16,763 nucleotides of DNA from JAMXLO01 sp036494925 (GTDB taxonomy: Bacteria > Pseudomonadota > Alphaproteobacteria > Acetobacterales > Acetobacteraceae), in NCBI GenBank assembly GCA_036494925.1, contig DASXNR010000364.1, positions 1 to 16,763 on the forward strand. The letters run 5' to 3'. A program made the position numbers and the translations under genes. Shown one piece after another: positions 1 through 6,376 of this stretch (the stretch's first letter is position 1; the number at the start of each line of letters is the position of its first letter). Below the pieces are notes generated by a model, which saw only the letters and a list, made by a program, of their open reading frames with translations, searched no databases and was not told the DNA's origin.

Positions 1-180
1 ATCGACAGCCCGGCGGTGCAGATCACCGCGAGCGTGACCGGCACCCGTTCGATCAACGCGATGAACGCCTTGAGCACCCAACTGGCGGCCACCGATCCGG
101 ATGCCAGCATCGTCAGCATTGCGCAGCAGTCCGGGATATTCACCGGGTGGAGCGGCAGCGCGCGGCCCACCTTGCAGACC
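1..180 (+). repeat. Copy 1 of a 462-bp-period in-frame repeat
   Basis: This 180-base block pairs with 463-642. By hand I count 159 of 180 identical bases between the copies, and the offset of 462 bases keeps the frame. The encoded block includes NAMNALSTQLAATDPDA and GIFTGWSG in both copies. It probably continues upstream as a longer array outside the window. Confidence 0.9.
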
Positions 181-930
181 GATGGCAACTTCACCGCCCA
201 GGCGAACGACAGCTACCGGATGAGCGAGCTGTTCCAGGCAAGCGCAGCGACCGGACAGACGATGGCCGGCTATCGCGTGGCGCTGGGCGATGGCGGTGAC
301 GGGAAGCTCATGCTGGGCAGCACGGATGTCACCGGCCAAACCGATTTCACCGCGGACCAGTTCCGCCAGCTGACATATGTCGCCGGCGCCGGGGGCTCGC
401 AGAGTCTGACCGTGGTTGCCCAGACCGGCACGCGGCTGTCCGACGGCACGCTGAGCCGCGAGATCGACAGCACGGCGGTGCAGATCACCGCGAATGTCAC
501 CGGCAGCCGCTCGGTCAACGCGATGAACGCGTTGAGCACCCAACTGGCGGCCACCGATCCCGATGCCAACATCGTCAGCATCGCGCAGCAGGCCGGGATA
601 TTCACCGGCTGGAGCGGAGCGACCCAACCCACCTTGCAGACCGCACTGACACCGGAACCGCCCGTAGCCCTGTCGGCGCTCGAGGAGACCGTGGGTGCCT
701 ACCAGTCGGCTGGCGCGGATGCGTCGCAGCCCGCTACCGACCTTGCATCGTTCTATCCGACCGCGATTGCCAGTTCAGTCTCTCCTGGCAACTTCGCAAG
801 CCCCGGAGGTCCGGTGGCTACCGCGCTGCAACTGCTGGGTGGCGCCGCTGTGGGAGCATTCCAAACCGTCGACGATCTTGCCGCGCAGGCACAGGCGATC
901 AGAGCGTACAGCGCAACGAAAAACCTCTGA
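1..930 (+). CDS. 3' end of a large secreted/surface repeat protein (5' truncated by window)
   Basis: The reading frame is open from base 1 and ends at TGA 928-930, giving 309 visible residues of a longer protein. A 60-residue block (visible residues 1-60) recurs at 155-214, so the repeat period is 154 residues. Between the copies lies a segment of about 95 residues containing SELFQAS, TADQFRQLTYVAG and LTVVAQTGTRLSDGTLS. This pattern (LFxAxDxxG, xxxADQLxxLTYxAG, xVxAxDGxxxSxxS) resembles the cadherin-like/RTX-adhesin-type repeats of big secreted proteins. The last 95 residues are different, rich in Ala, Ser and Pro, and end in AYSATKNL. I see no RTX nonapeptides, LPXTG motif or autotransporter barrel. 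The composition, very poor in Cys and Lys, fits an exported protein. Secretion route and function are unknown. The MFS gene converges on it 32 bases downstream. Confidence 0.75.
   Translation: MDSPAVQITASVTGTRSINAMNALSTQLAATDPDASIVSIAQQSGIFTGWSGSARPTLQTDGNFTAQANDSYRMSELFQASAATGQTMAGYRVALGDGGDGKLMLGSTDVTGQTDFTADQFRQLTYVAGAGGSQSLTVVAQTGTRLSDGTLSREIDSTAVQITANVTGSRSVNAMNALSTQLAATDPDANIVSIAQQAGIFTGWSGATQPTLQTALTPEPPVALSALEETVGAYQSAGADASQPATDLASFYPTAIASSVSPGNFASPGGPVATALQLLGGAAVGAFQTVDDLAAQAQAIRAYSATKNL
463..642 (+). repeat. Copy 2 of the 462-bp-period in-frame repeat
   Basis: Second and last copy of the block at 1-180. Differences are scattered and cluster at its last 30 bases, and after TLQT the protein switches to a unique C-terminal tail. 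The conserved run MNALSTQLAATDPDA is unchanged, which suggests either recent duplication or gene conversion. Confidence 0.9.
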
Positions 931-962
931 CATCGCAGTCGCGCGATGAATCACGCAGCGCG

Positions 963-2210
963 TTATCTATCCGCATTGTCCGCGTATTCGGGCACCGTCA
1001 GATAGACCCAGATCAAATTGGCGAGCAGCAGGGCCGCGGTGACCAGGAACACCCAGCGCAGGCCGAACGAGGCGGCAATCGCGCCGCCGGTCAGCGGCCC
1101 CAGCGAATTGCCGAGAAATGTCGCCGACGCGGTCATGCCGTACACCGTGCCACGCTCGCCGCGCGGCACCATCCGTCCGATCAGCGCATTGGCGGTGGGC
1201 AGGATGCCGCCGATGAACAGCCCGACACCGAAGCGCTCGGCCGCGAACAGCCAGTAGCTGGTGGCGAACGCCTGCGGCAGGCTGGTCAGCGTGGCGCCCG
1301 CCAGGCAGATCAGCAGCACGCGGCGGTAGCCGATCTCGTCGGCGTGCTTGCCCAGAAACGGCACCGCCATCATGCCCGCCAGCCCGGTGACGGAGAACGC
1401 CAGTCCGCCGAGGGTCGCCAGGTCGGGTCGCGGCCCGACCAACTCCTGGACGAACAGCGTCACCAGCGGCTGCACCGCGCGAGTGGAGAACTGCGCCATG
1501 AACAGCACGAAGAACAGCGGCAGCAGCCCCGCGGCACCGATCATCAGCGCGACGCCCCGCAGTCCCGCGCGCCGGCGATGCGCGCCGTCGGGCCGCGTGA
1601 AGCGTTCCTGCACACCGCGCCAGACCAGGAACACCGAGACGAAGGTGACTGCCGAGGTGCAGTAGAACGGGATGCGGTAGCTGCCGGTTAGGTCCGCCAG
1701 CGCGCCGCCGATCACCGGCCCGACCAGCGATCCGACCAGCTGGCCGGTGCTGAGCAGGCCCAGCGCGTAGCCCAGCCGCTGCTCGGGCACCTGGCTCGCC
1801 ACCAGCGCCATCGCGGTGGAGGAGAACCCGGCGAACATGCCCATCAGGGCGCGGGCGGCGAAGAACTGCCAGACGTTCGTCGACAGCCCCATCAGCGCGG
1901 TGAACACCGCGATCGCGCAGCTCGAGCGGATCAGCATCGGCTTGCGGCCGTAACTGTCGGCGAGCCGTCCCCAGAGCGGCGAGGCGAACGCCGCGACGAA
2001 CGAGGTGGAGCCGTTCAGGATGCCGGACCACAGGGCGATGCCGACGTCGGAGGTGACGCCGAGTTCCGGCAGGAACAGCGGCATGATCGGGCTGAGGAAG
2101 CTGAACGACATGGTCATGATGAACTGGATGCCCACCATGGCCCACAGCGTCACCTGCCAATGCGATGCCAGGCCGCCGGGCGGCGCTGCCTCGTCCCGCG
2201 CCTCCGCCAC
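963..2210 (-). CDS. MFS transporter, drug:H+ antiporter-like (DHA1/MdtG type)
   Basis: A 415-residue inner-membrane protein, a normal length for a 12-helix MFS carrier. The loop 2-3 signature motif A reads GRLADSYGRK at residues 81-90, and a degenerate copy (GKHADEIGYRR) sits at the equivalent place in the second half. The motif-C-like segments LVGSLVGPVIGG and FLGNSLGPLTGG are typical of proton-coupled exporters. Substrate cannot be told from sequence; family knowledge suggests efflux of small organic compounds. The start is GTG at 2210, 9 bases after the stop of the upstream VOC gene, with no clear Shine-Dalgarno sequence, so translation is probably coupled to that gene. The gene pair VOC + exporter could act on one compound, but this is inference. 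Confidence 0.88.
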   Translation of the reverse strand: MAEARDEAAPPGGLASHWQVTLWAMVGIQFIMTMSFSFLSPIMPLFLPELGVTSDVGIALWSGILNGSTSFVAAFASPLWGRLADSYGRKPMLIRSSCAIAVFTALMGLSTNVWQFFAARALMGMFAGFSSTAMALVASQVPEQRLGYALGLLSTGQLVGSLVGPVIGGALADLTGSYRIPFYCTSAVTFVSVFLVWRGVQERFTRPDGAHRRRAGLRGVALMIGAAGLLPLFFVLFMAQFSTRAVQPLVTLFVQELVGPRPDLATLGGLAFSVTGLAGMMAVPFLGKHADEIGYRRVLLICLAGATLTSLPQAFATSYWLFAAERFGVGLFIGGILPTANALIGRMVPRGERGTVYGMTASATFLGNSLGPLTGGAIAASFGLRWVFLVTAALLLANLIWVYLTVPEYADNADR

Positions 2211-2219
2211 GCCGTGTTG

Positions 2220-2765
2220 CTAGGCGCCGGCGCCGAGCCGCGCGGCCATCTGGCGCTTGAACTGCTCGATCGGCATGAAGCCCGGATCCTGGCGGCAGGC
2301 GTCTTCGGTCTCGCGCATGATCTGCTGGTCCGACTTGGCGAGGTCGAGCGGCTTGCCGTGCGGCTGCGGCACGTGGAACGGCGTGTCCAGATACGCCTCC
2401 ACCGTGTTGCCTTCCGGGTCCTTGAAATAGATCGACCAGGCGTTGCCGTGGCTCACCGGGCGCATCTCGGTGGCGCCCAGCGCCAGCGCGCGGGTGTGCA
2501 CCTCGCGCAGATCCGACAGTGAATCCACCATGAACGAGATCTGCTGGATCGGATTGAAGCCCGCGGTGTCGGGCCGGCCGGTGACCAGCACCATCTGATG
2601 ATGGTTCTCCGGATTGCCGCTCATGAAGGTGAGGTGCATGCCGGCGCGGCCCTCGCCGTGGTCGGTGACCATGAGGCCGAGTACCTCGGTGTAGAAGCGC
2701 TCCATGGTGTCGCGGTCGTGAACGTAGATGCCCATGTGGGCGAGGCGCGCGCGGATGTTTGCCAT
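2220..2765 (-). CDS. VOC (glyoxalase/extradiol dioxygenase) superfamily protein
   Basis: A 181-residue single-chain VOC protein. I chose ATG 2765 because AGGGA lies 8 bases upstream and the family's first beta strand (ARLAHMGIYVHD) begins directly after it; the longer open frame upstream has no family similarity. The fold is shown by FYTEVLGLMVTD, then QQISFMVDSLSDL and FKDPEGNTVEAYLD. Two of the usual metal ligands are visible, His10 and Glu123. The position normally holding the second His of extradiol dioxygenases (HHIAF) is Gln75. The tail (about 128-181) extends beyond the VOC fold and contains a polar helix. The enzyme may be a dioxygenase-like, isomerase or resistance-type VOC protein; the exact reaction is not decidable. 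It sits between rlpA and the MFS exporter on the same strand. Confidence 0.82.
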   Translation of the reverse strand: MANIRARLAHMGIYVHDRDTMERFYTEVLGLMVTDHGEGRAGMHLTFMSGNPENHHQMVLVTGRPDTAGFNPIQQISFMVDSLSDLREVHTRALALGATEMRPVSHGNAWSIYFKDPEGNTVEAYLDTPFHVPQPHGKPLDLAKSDQQIMRETEDACRQDPGFMPIEQFKRQMAARLGAGA

Positions 2766-2820
2766 CGTCCGGTTCCCTGAATGACGACCGAGCGTCCTCC
2801 AGTGCGGCGATTTCCGCAAG

Positions 2821-3252
2821 CTAGTCGGAGGCGAGGCGCACCGCCTGGAGCGGGCAGTCCTGCGGCGTGGCTCCGTCGACCTCCAGCCGGACCCGGGCGA
2901 CGCCATCGCGCAGGATGCCCAGTTCGGACGCCGCGGAGGCGGACAGATCGATCACCCGGCCTCTTCCGAAGGGACCGCGATCGTTGATCCGCACCGTGAC
3001 GGACTGCCCGGTTTCGACCGCCGTGACATGCACCAGTGTGCCGAACGGCAGGGTCTTGTGCGCGGCTGTGAGGTCACGGGCGGCTGAGCGCCCGCGCCGC
3101 GCGCCGTGGTACCAGGAGGCCTCGCCGGATTCGGCGCAGGCCTGAGCTGCCGGGGCCAGCGTCGACGCCGACGCCGGCGGCTCTGGCGGCGGCTGATTGG
3201 TACAGGCGGTGACGGCCAGCAACAGGACGCCGCTCATCCATTTTCTCTGCAT
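2821..3252 (-). CDS. rlpA: RlpA-like septal ring lipoprotein (double-psi beta-barrel), short form
   Basis: A 143-residue lipoprotein. The start ATG 3252 follows GGAGAGGG with about 9 bases of spacing, and the first 17 residues form a signal with lipobox VTAC (lipidated Cys17). A Pro/Ala-rich linker (20-38) precedes the double-psi beta-barrel, about 42-130: GEASWYHG, LTAAHKTLPFGT and VRINDRGPFGRGRVIDLS. RlpA proteins act in the periplasm on peptidoglycan at division sites, some as lytic transglycosylases on denuded glycan. His65 and Asp91 match the conserved catalytic-type positions. The loop between the Trp-Tyr strand and LTAAH is shorter than usual and lacks the common T-A-S/N-G-E element. 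No SPOR domain is present. Cys39 and Cys134 could form a disulfide. It is the first gene of a probable operon with the VOC and MFS genes. Confidence 0.85.
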   Translation of the reverse strand: MQRKWMSGVLLLAVTACTNQPPPEPPASASTLAPAAQACAESGEASWYHGARRGRSAARDLTAAHKTLPFGTLVHVTAVETGQSVTVRINDRGPFGRGRVIDLSASAASELGILRDGVARVRLEVDGATPQDCPLQAVRLASD

Positions 3253-3329
3253 GCGGCAAACCCTCTCCCCGGCCCAGGGCGAGATGATGGCATGACCGTC
3301 TAACGATCCCCAAACCCACGGAAAACTGA

Positions 3330-3730
3330 ACCTCGCGTCCACCGCGTCGGTTTCCGCGAGCTCGGCTGCAAGTATGGTTTCGTAGCACGCGATCGCAGCC
3401 TCGTGGCCCCGGACGCCTGCAGGCAAGCCGCCAGACCAAAGCGGGCGTCCGGCCGCCTTACCGCAAGCGCCTGTCGGTAATGCGAGATCGCCGCTTCGTG
3501 GCGGCCAGCGCCTGCAGTGCCGCGGCGAGATTGCCATGCGCTTCGGCCGAGCTGCGCGCTGCCATCGTGGCCCGTCGGAGCAACGCCTCCGCCGCGTCGG
3601 CGCGACCCTGGCTGAGGCGCACGCGGGCGGCCTCATCCGCCCGGCCTTGGCAATGCAGCGCGAGCGCCTGCTCCCGCTTCCGGTTCCGCTTGCTTGAATG
3701 CGAACGCATGATACGCTTCAGTATTGTCAT
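3330..3730 (-). pseudogene. Decayed tetratricopeptide-repeat (TPR) protein gene with two frameshifts
   Basis: A TPR protein can be read only by changing frame twice. Starting at ATG 3730 (preceded by GGCGG) the first frame gives ALALHCQGRADEAA, then QGRADAAEALLRRA and SSAEAHGNLAAALQAL. Near 3508 one base is missing; the next frame continues GRHEAAISHYRQALAVR and RFGLAACLQASG. Near 3406 another base is missing; the third frame continues GHEAAIACYETILAAE. These segments fit consecutive 34-residue TPR units. The first repeats also look internally shortened. The third frame then runs without a stop into rlpA, so no proper 3' end exists. TPR proteins of this style are common in Acetobacteraceae, often fused to glycosyltransferases (established); here no other domain remains. 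Sequencing error in the GC-rich runs is an alternative to real decay. Confidence 0.75.
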
Positions 3731-3768
3731 TTGCCGCCTGCGTGCCGCATACGCGCCGGCCACAATAG

Positions 3769-3808
3769 ACCTCCGTGGCCCTCGGTGGCCCTCGACCTTC
3801 CTCCGTGT
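3769..3808 (-). repeat. Diverged intergenic CACGGAGG-type 10-bp periodic repeat
   Basis: Read on the minus strand, four 10-base units follow each other: CACGGAGGAA, GGTCGAGGGC, CACCGAGGGC and CACGGAGGTC. On the plus strand, GTGGCCCTCG is perfectly duplicated in tandem (3775-3784, 3785-3794). Short CACGGAGG-rich intergenic repeats are known in several bacterial lineages and often give spurious HGG/HRG-rich ORFs. This copy lies between the TPR pseudogene and the dehydrogenase. Its role is unknown. Confidence 0.6.
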
Positions 3809-3921
3809 TGAAGCCTTTCTTGCTGAACTATCCAGCCCTCCGCCGGGCCGCCCCTCTGTCCGTGTGCCGCGTGGTACGCCATGCTCCGTGGCGACACCGT
3901 GACCCGCGAGGAAACACCACA

Positions 3922-4809
3922 ATGAAGGTCGGCTTCATCGGCGTCGGCAACATGGGCGGACCCATGTGCCGCAACATCATCCGCAACACCAACCACGACG
4001 TTGTGGTGTTCGATCTCAATCCCGCGGCGATCAAGGCCTGCACGGATCTCGGTGCCACCGCCGGCACCTCGGTCGCCCAGGTCGCGTCGGCCTGCGATGT
4101 CGTGTTCACCTCGTTGCCGATGCCGAGCAATGTCGAGGCGGTTGCGCTGGGCGCCGGGGGCATCGCCGAGAGCGCCAGGCCCGGCACGGTCTACATCGAC
4201 CTGTCCACCAACTCACCCGCCACCGCGCGGCGGGTGCACGAGGGCGTGCACGCGAAGGGCATCCAGTTGCTCGAGGCTCCCGTCTCCGGCGGCGTGCCGC
4301 GCGCGACCGACGGCACCATCGTCATCATGGTGGGCGGCGACGCCGCGGTGTTCGACGCCCAGCTTCCGCTGCTGAAGTCGTTCAGCGGCGAGGTGGTGCA
4401 TGTCGGCGAGATCGGCATGGGCTCGGTCGCCAAACTGGTCAACAACATGCTGGCGTTCTGCAACGCCGCCGCGGCGGCCGAGGCGCTGATGATCGGCACC
4501 ATGGCCGGCATCGATCTGCGCAAGCTGCAGCAGGTGATCAGCAACGCCAGCGGCAATTCCTCGGCGTTCCGCAACATTTCCGAGAAGGCATTCAACCGCG
4601 AGTTCGAGGCAACCTTCGCGCTCAACCTCGCCCACAAGGACCTGCGGCTCGCGCTGGAGCTGGCCGACGAGCTGGGCGTGCCGGGCATGATCGCGCCGCA
4701 GGTGATGAACCTGATGCGCATCGCCCGCGCACAGGGAATGGGTGGCGACGACAGCAGCTCGGTGATCCGCGTCTACGAACAGGCGCTCGGGCGGGAAGTG
4801 CGGCCGTGA
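3922..4809 (+). CDS. NAD(P)-dependent beta-hydroxyacid dehydrogenase (3-hydroxyisobutyrate dehydrogenase / tartronate semialdehyde reductase family)
   Basis: A 295-residue enzyme, the standard length for this family. The start ATG 3922 follows GAGGAAA with 7 bases of spacing. The N-terminal Rossmann fold shows GVGNMG at residues 7-12 and VVVFDLNP, an acidic residue at the end of beta-2 (Asp) suggesting NAD preference. Substrate-binding motifs DLSTNSPATARRV and APVSGGVPRA are intact, as is the catalytic Lys171 in GSVAKLVNNM. The C-terminal helical domain holds FALNLAHKDLRLALELA. The family oxidises 3-hydroxyisobutyrate (valine breakdown), reduces 2-hydroxy-3-oxopropionate (glyoxylate/glycerate pathway) or handles related substrates; sequence alone does not separate these. 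It stands alone, with about 150 bases to the next gene, so context does not help. Confidence 0.92.
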   Translation: MKVGFIGVGNMGGPMCRNIIRNTNHDVVVFDLNPAAIKACTDLGATAGTSVAQVASACDVVFTSLPMPSNVEAVALGAGGIAESARPGTVYIDLSTNSPATARRVHEGVHAKGIQLLEAPVSGGVPRATDGTIVIMVGGDAAVFDAQLPLLKSFSGEVVHVGEIGMGSVAKLVNNMLAFCNAAAAAEALMIGTMAGIDLRKLQQVISNASGNSSAFRNISEKAFNREFEATFALNLAHKDLRLALELADELGVPGMIAPQVMNLMRIARAQGMGGDDSSSVIRVYEQALGREVRP

Positions 4810-4917
4810 GGAATTCTGTAACACGAAACCGGCGCCGCTTTCCGCCATAAACAACGCGCGATCGGACTGCTTCGGGACTTCAGAAACTTTCCGAACACTT
4901 GTATGCATGAATCTGCG

Positions 4918-4932
4918 GCAGGCATCGCCTGC
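4918..4932 (+). promoter_or_regulatory. Small hairpin in the leader of the first response regulator gene
   Basis: GCAGGC (4918-4923) and GCCTGC (4927-4932) form a perfect 6-bp stem with loop ATC. It lies about 17 bases upstream of the GAGGG ribosome binding site of the gene at 4958. It could stabilise the mRNA 5' end; with no T-tract after it, it does not look like a terminator. Chance occurrence is possible in GC-rich DNA. Confidence 0.3.
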
Positions 4933-4957
4933 GACGCGCTAAAGAGTCGAGGGTGCA

Positions 4958-5335
4958 ATGGAAACCTGCACGCAGAAGCGCATCCTGGTCGTCGAGGACG
5001 ATCCACTGGTGTCGGATGTCGTGGTCGACGCGCTCGATGGCATCTACGACACCAGCCGCGCAGGGAACTCGGCCGCCGCAATGGAATGCCTGCGGGCCGG
5101 CGGGATCCACGCGATGTTGCTGGACTGCACGCTGCCCGGCGGGCTCGACCCGAACCTGATGCCGATGGCCGACGATACCGGCGTACCGGTCATCCTGATG
5201 TCGGGCCATCCCGACATGATGGATCGGGTATCAGGCGTACCGCGTGCGTGCATCCAGAAGCCGTTCACCCTGACGGCGCTGCTGGCGACCATCGAAAGCG
5301 TCATCGACGCAGACGAAATTCAGCGCGCCCTGTAA
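4958..5335 (+). CDS. Single-domain response regulator (CheY-like receiver)
   Basis: A 125-residue stand-alone receiver. ATG 4958 is preceded by GAGGG with only 4 bases of spacing. The acidic pocket is Glu13-Asp14-Asp15 in VVEDDP, the phospho-acceptor is Asp56 in MLLDCTLPGG, the switch Ser is Ser82 in ILMSGHP, and the conserved Lys is Lys101 in IQKPF. There is no output domain, so it should act through protein-protein contact or as a phosphate relay or sink for a histidine kinase encoded elsewhere. The alpha-3 region (57-74) is atypical (GGLDPNLMPMADD), like the divergent receivers that pair with HWE/HisKA2 kinases in alphaproteobacteria (inference). Its neighbour on the other strand is another single receiver, 5 bases away tail to tail. 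No kinase is adjacent. Confidence 0.9.
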   Translation: METCTQKRILVVEDDPLVSDVVVDALDGIYDTSRAGNSAAAMECLRAGGIHAMLLDCTLPGGLDPNLMPMADDTGVPVILMSGHPDMMDRVSGVPRACIQKPFTLTALLATIESVIDADEIQRAL

Positions 5336-5340
5336 GCCTG

Positions 5341-5715
5341 CTACGCATCCAGCAGGTGCTGCAGTGCGGAGACCAGCGCGCGGGCAGGGAACGGCTTGGC
5401 CAAAAACTCCTCGCTCGCCGGCGGCCGCTGCATCCCGCTGACGAACAGCACCTTGAGATCCGGGTGCAGCCGCCGCGCCTGGGAGGCGAATTTGATCCCG
5501 TCGAGGCGCGGCATCGCGATGTCGGTGACGATCACCGATATGTCAGGGTGGCGGTGCAGCATCTCGAGCCCCTCGACGCCGTCCGACGCGCGATAGACGT
5601 GGTCGCAGAGATCCTCCAGCACTTCGGCCACGGTTTCGCGGACCAGCGCATCGTCGTCCACCACCATGCCGATCGGCTGAATGTGGGAAACCTGCTTCGT
5701 CGTAGATACGGCCAT
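5341..5715 (-). CDS. Single-domain response regulator (CheY-like receiver)
   Basis: A 124-residue stand-alone receiver. I chose ATG 5715 because CAGGG lies about 8 bases upstream; an in-frame GTG at 5724 and longer upstream extensions have no receiver similarity. Key residues are Asp20-Asp22 in VVDDDALVRE, phospho-acceptor Asp65 in VTDIAMPRLDG, switch Ser93 in LFVSGM and Lys107 in FLAKPFPARAL. The FLAKPF ending and the PEEFLxKPF-like sequence are common in receivers fused to or encoded near hybrid sensor kinases (established pattern). It lacks an output domain and probably works as a relay partner. It converges with the receiver at 4958-5335; the two differ clearly in sequence, so they are not a recent duplication. 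Confidence 0.9.
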   Translation of the reverse strand: MAVSTTKQVSHIQPIGMVVDDDALVRETVAEVLEDLCDHVYRASDGVEGLEMLHRHPDISVIVTDIAMPRLDGIKFASQARRLHPDLKVLFVSGMQRPPASEEFLAKPFPARALVSALQHLLDA

Positions 5716-5762
5716 TTCATGCACCCTGTGGTCGCTGCCACACGTCATTGAACCAGGCATCC

Positions 5763-5776
5763 TGAACGGACGTTCA
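5763..5776. promoter_or_regulatory. Palindrome upstream of the minus-strand response regulator
   Basis: TGAACG-GA-CGTTCA is a perfect inverted repeat with 6-bp arms, about 48 bases upstream of ATG 5715. This is a suitable place for a promoter-proximal operator. I could not fit a convincing sigma-factor consensus, including the alphaproteobacterial EcfG type (GGAAC/CGTT). The stretch 5716-5988 otherwise holds no gene I can support. Confidence 0.3.
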
Positions 5777-5988
5777 TGCCGCGAGGTGTTCGCGACCAAT
5801 GAAATTGTCCGCGATTGCTGGAGATGAACGTGCCACCGCAAAGTGACGGGTTTGCGTCAGCACCTGGACTATTGTGCTGCCACGCGGGTGCCGCGGTCCC
5901 GGTAGCGCTTCGCCGGCCGCTGTGTCGCCACGGATCGTGCCGCGCCTGGCTGGCGCTGCCGGCCCCCAACGTCGGCTGTCGCAGCGCA

Positions 5989-6261
5989 TCACGTCTTCGC
6001 GTGCCGCCGCGGGCTGCCTTCGCGGTCGTACCGGCTCGGCCAGATCGCCTGCGGCGTCACGCCGATCGCCTCCGCCAGAAGACGTTCGAGCGCCGGCCAC
6101 GGTTGCTTCAAGGCCTTTCCGGCCGCCGTGGGGTGATACCCGTTCGCCACCGACAGTCCGGCGAGACTGTGGCCACGCTTCTTCAGGGCGGCGAGCACGT
6201 CCGCCGGATGCCAGTCAGTGGGGATCGGGAGATTGCTTTCGGGAGCGTTAATTGCATTCAT
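5989..6261 (-). CDS. Ner/Nlp-family phage-type DNA-binding regulator
   Basis: A 90-residue helix-turn-helix protein. ATG 6261 is preceded by GGAGAG at 7 bases. Residues 16-78 align well with bacteriophage Mu Ner as I know it: DWHPADVLAALKKRG against DWHRADVIAGLKKRK, then a shared GY.PT.....AL...WP pattern, and VTPQAIWPSRY against KPEVIWPSRY. Ner shuts down early transcription in transposable phages, and host Nlp proteins are domesticated relatives. It is divergent from an S24 repressor gene with 115 bases between, the typical layout of a phage regulatory switch. No transposase (MuA/MuB-like) follows it, so this is probably a domesticated or leftover module. The basic tail (79-90) is family-variable. 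Confidence 0.85.
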   Translation of the reverse strand: MNAINAPESNLPIPTDWHPADVLAALKKRGHSLAGLSVANGYHPTAAGKALKQPWPALERLLAEAIGVTPQAIWPSRYDREGSPRRHAKT

Positions 6262-6338
6262 GGCATTTCTCTCCAGAGAATCCGCGAGCGGAAAGTGTCC
6301 ATTTGATCGCCTGAACGCATCCAAAGGGTCAGAAACTT

Positions 6339-6357
6339 GTCCCAAGAGTGTCGGGAC
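6339..6357. promoter_or_regulatory. Candidate operator between the ner-like and S24 repressor genes
   Basis: GTCCC (6339-6343) and GGGAC (6353-6357) form an inverted repeat, half-site centres 14 bases apart, 20-38 bases before the repressor ATG. A related half-site, GAAAGTGTCC, lies at 6291-6300 near the ner-like start and resembles GAAACTTGTCCC at 6332-6343. Such repeated half-sites would suit a repressor controlling both divergent promoters. No clear -35/-10 pair could be assigned. Confidence 0.35.
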
Positions 6358-6376
6358 CTTGAGTGGTAAACGACAA

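Noticed and set aside
967..2160. A 397-codon frame in the same strand as the MFS gene but shifted
   Set aside because: Shifted reading of the exporter gene; Arg/Ala/Gly-rich with no membrane segments.
5716..5988. A possible small gene upstream of the minus-strand receiver
   Set aside because: Several short frames exist on both strands but none combines a ribosome site, codon bias and recognisable protein features.
5815..6306. A 163-codon plus-strand frame across the region upstream of the receiver gene and over the ner-like gene
   Set aside because: It runs antisense through the Ner-like gene and its N-terminal half has no similarity or good ribosome site.
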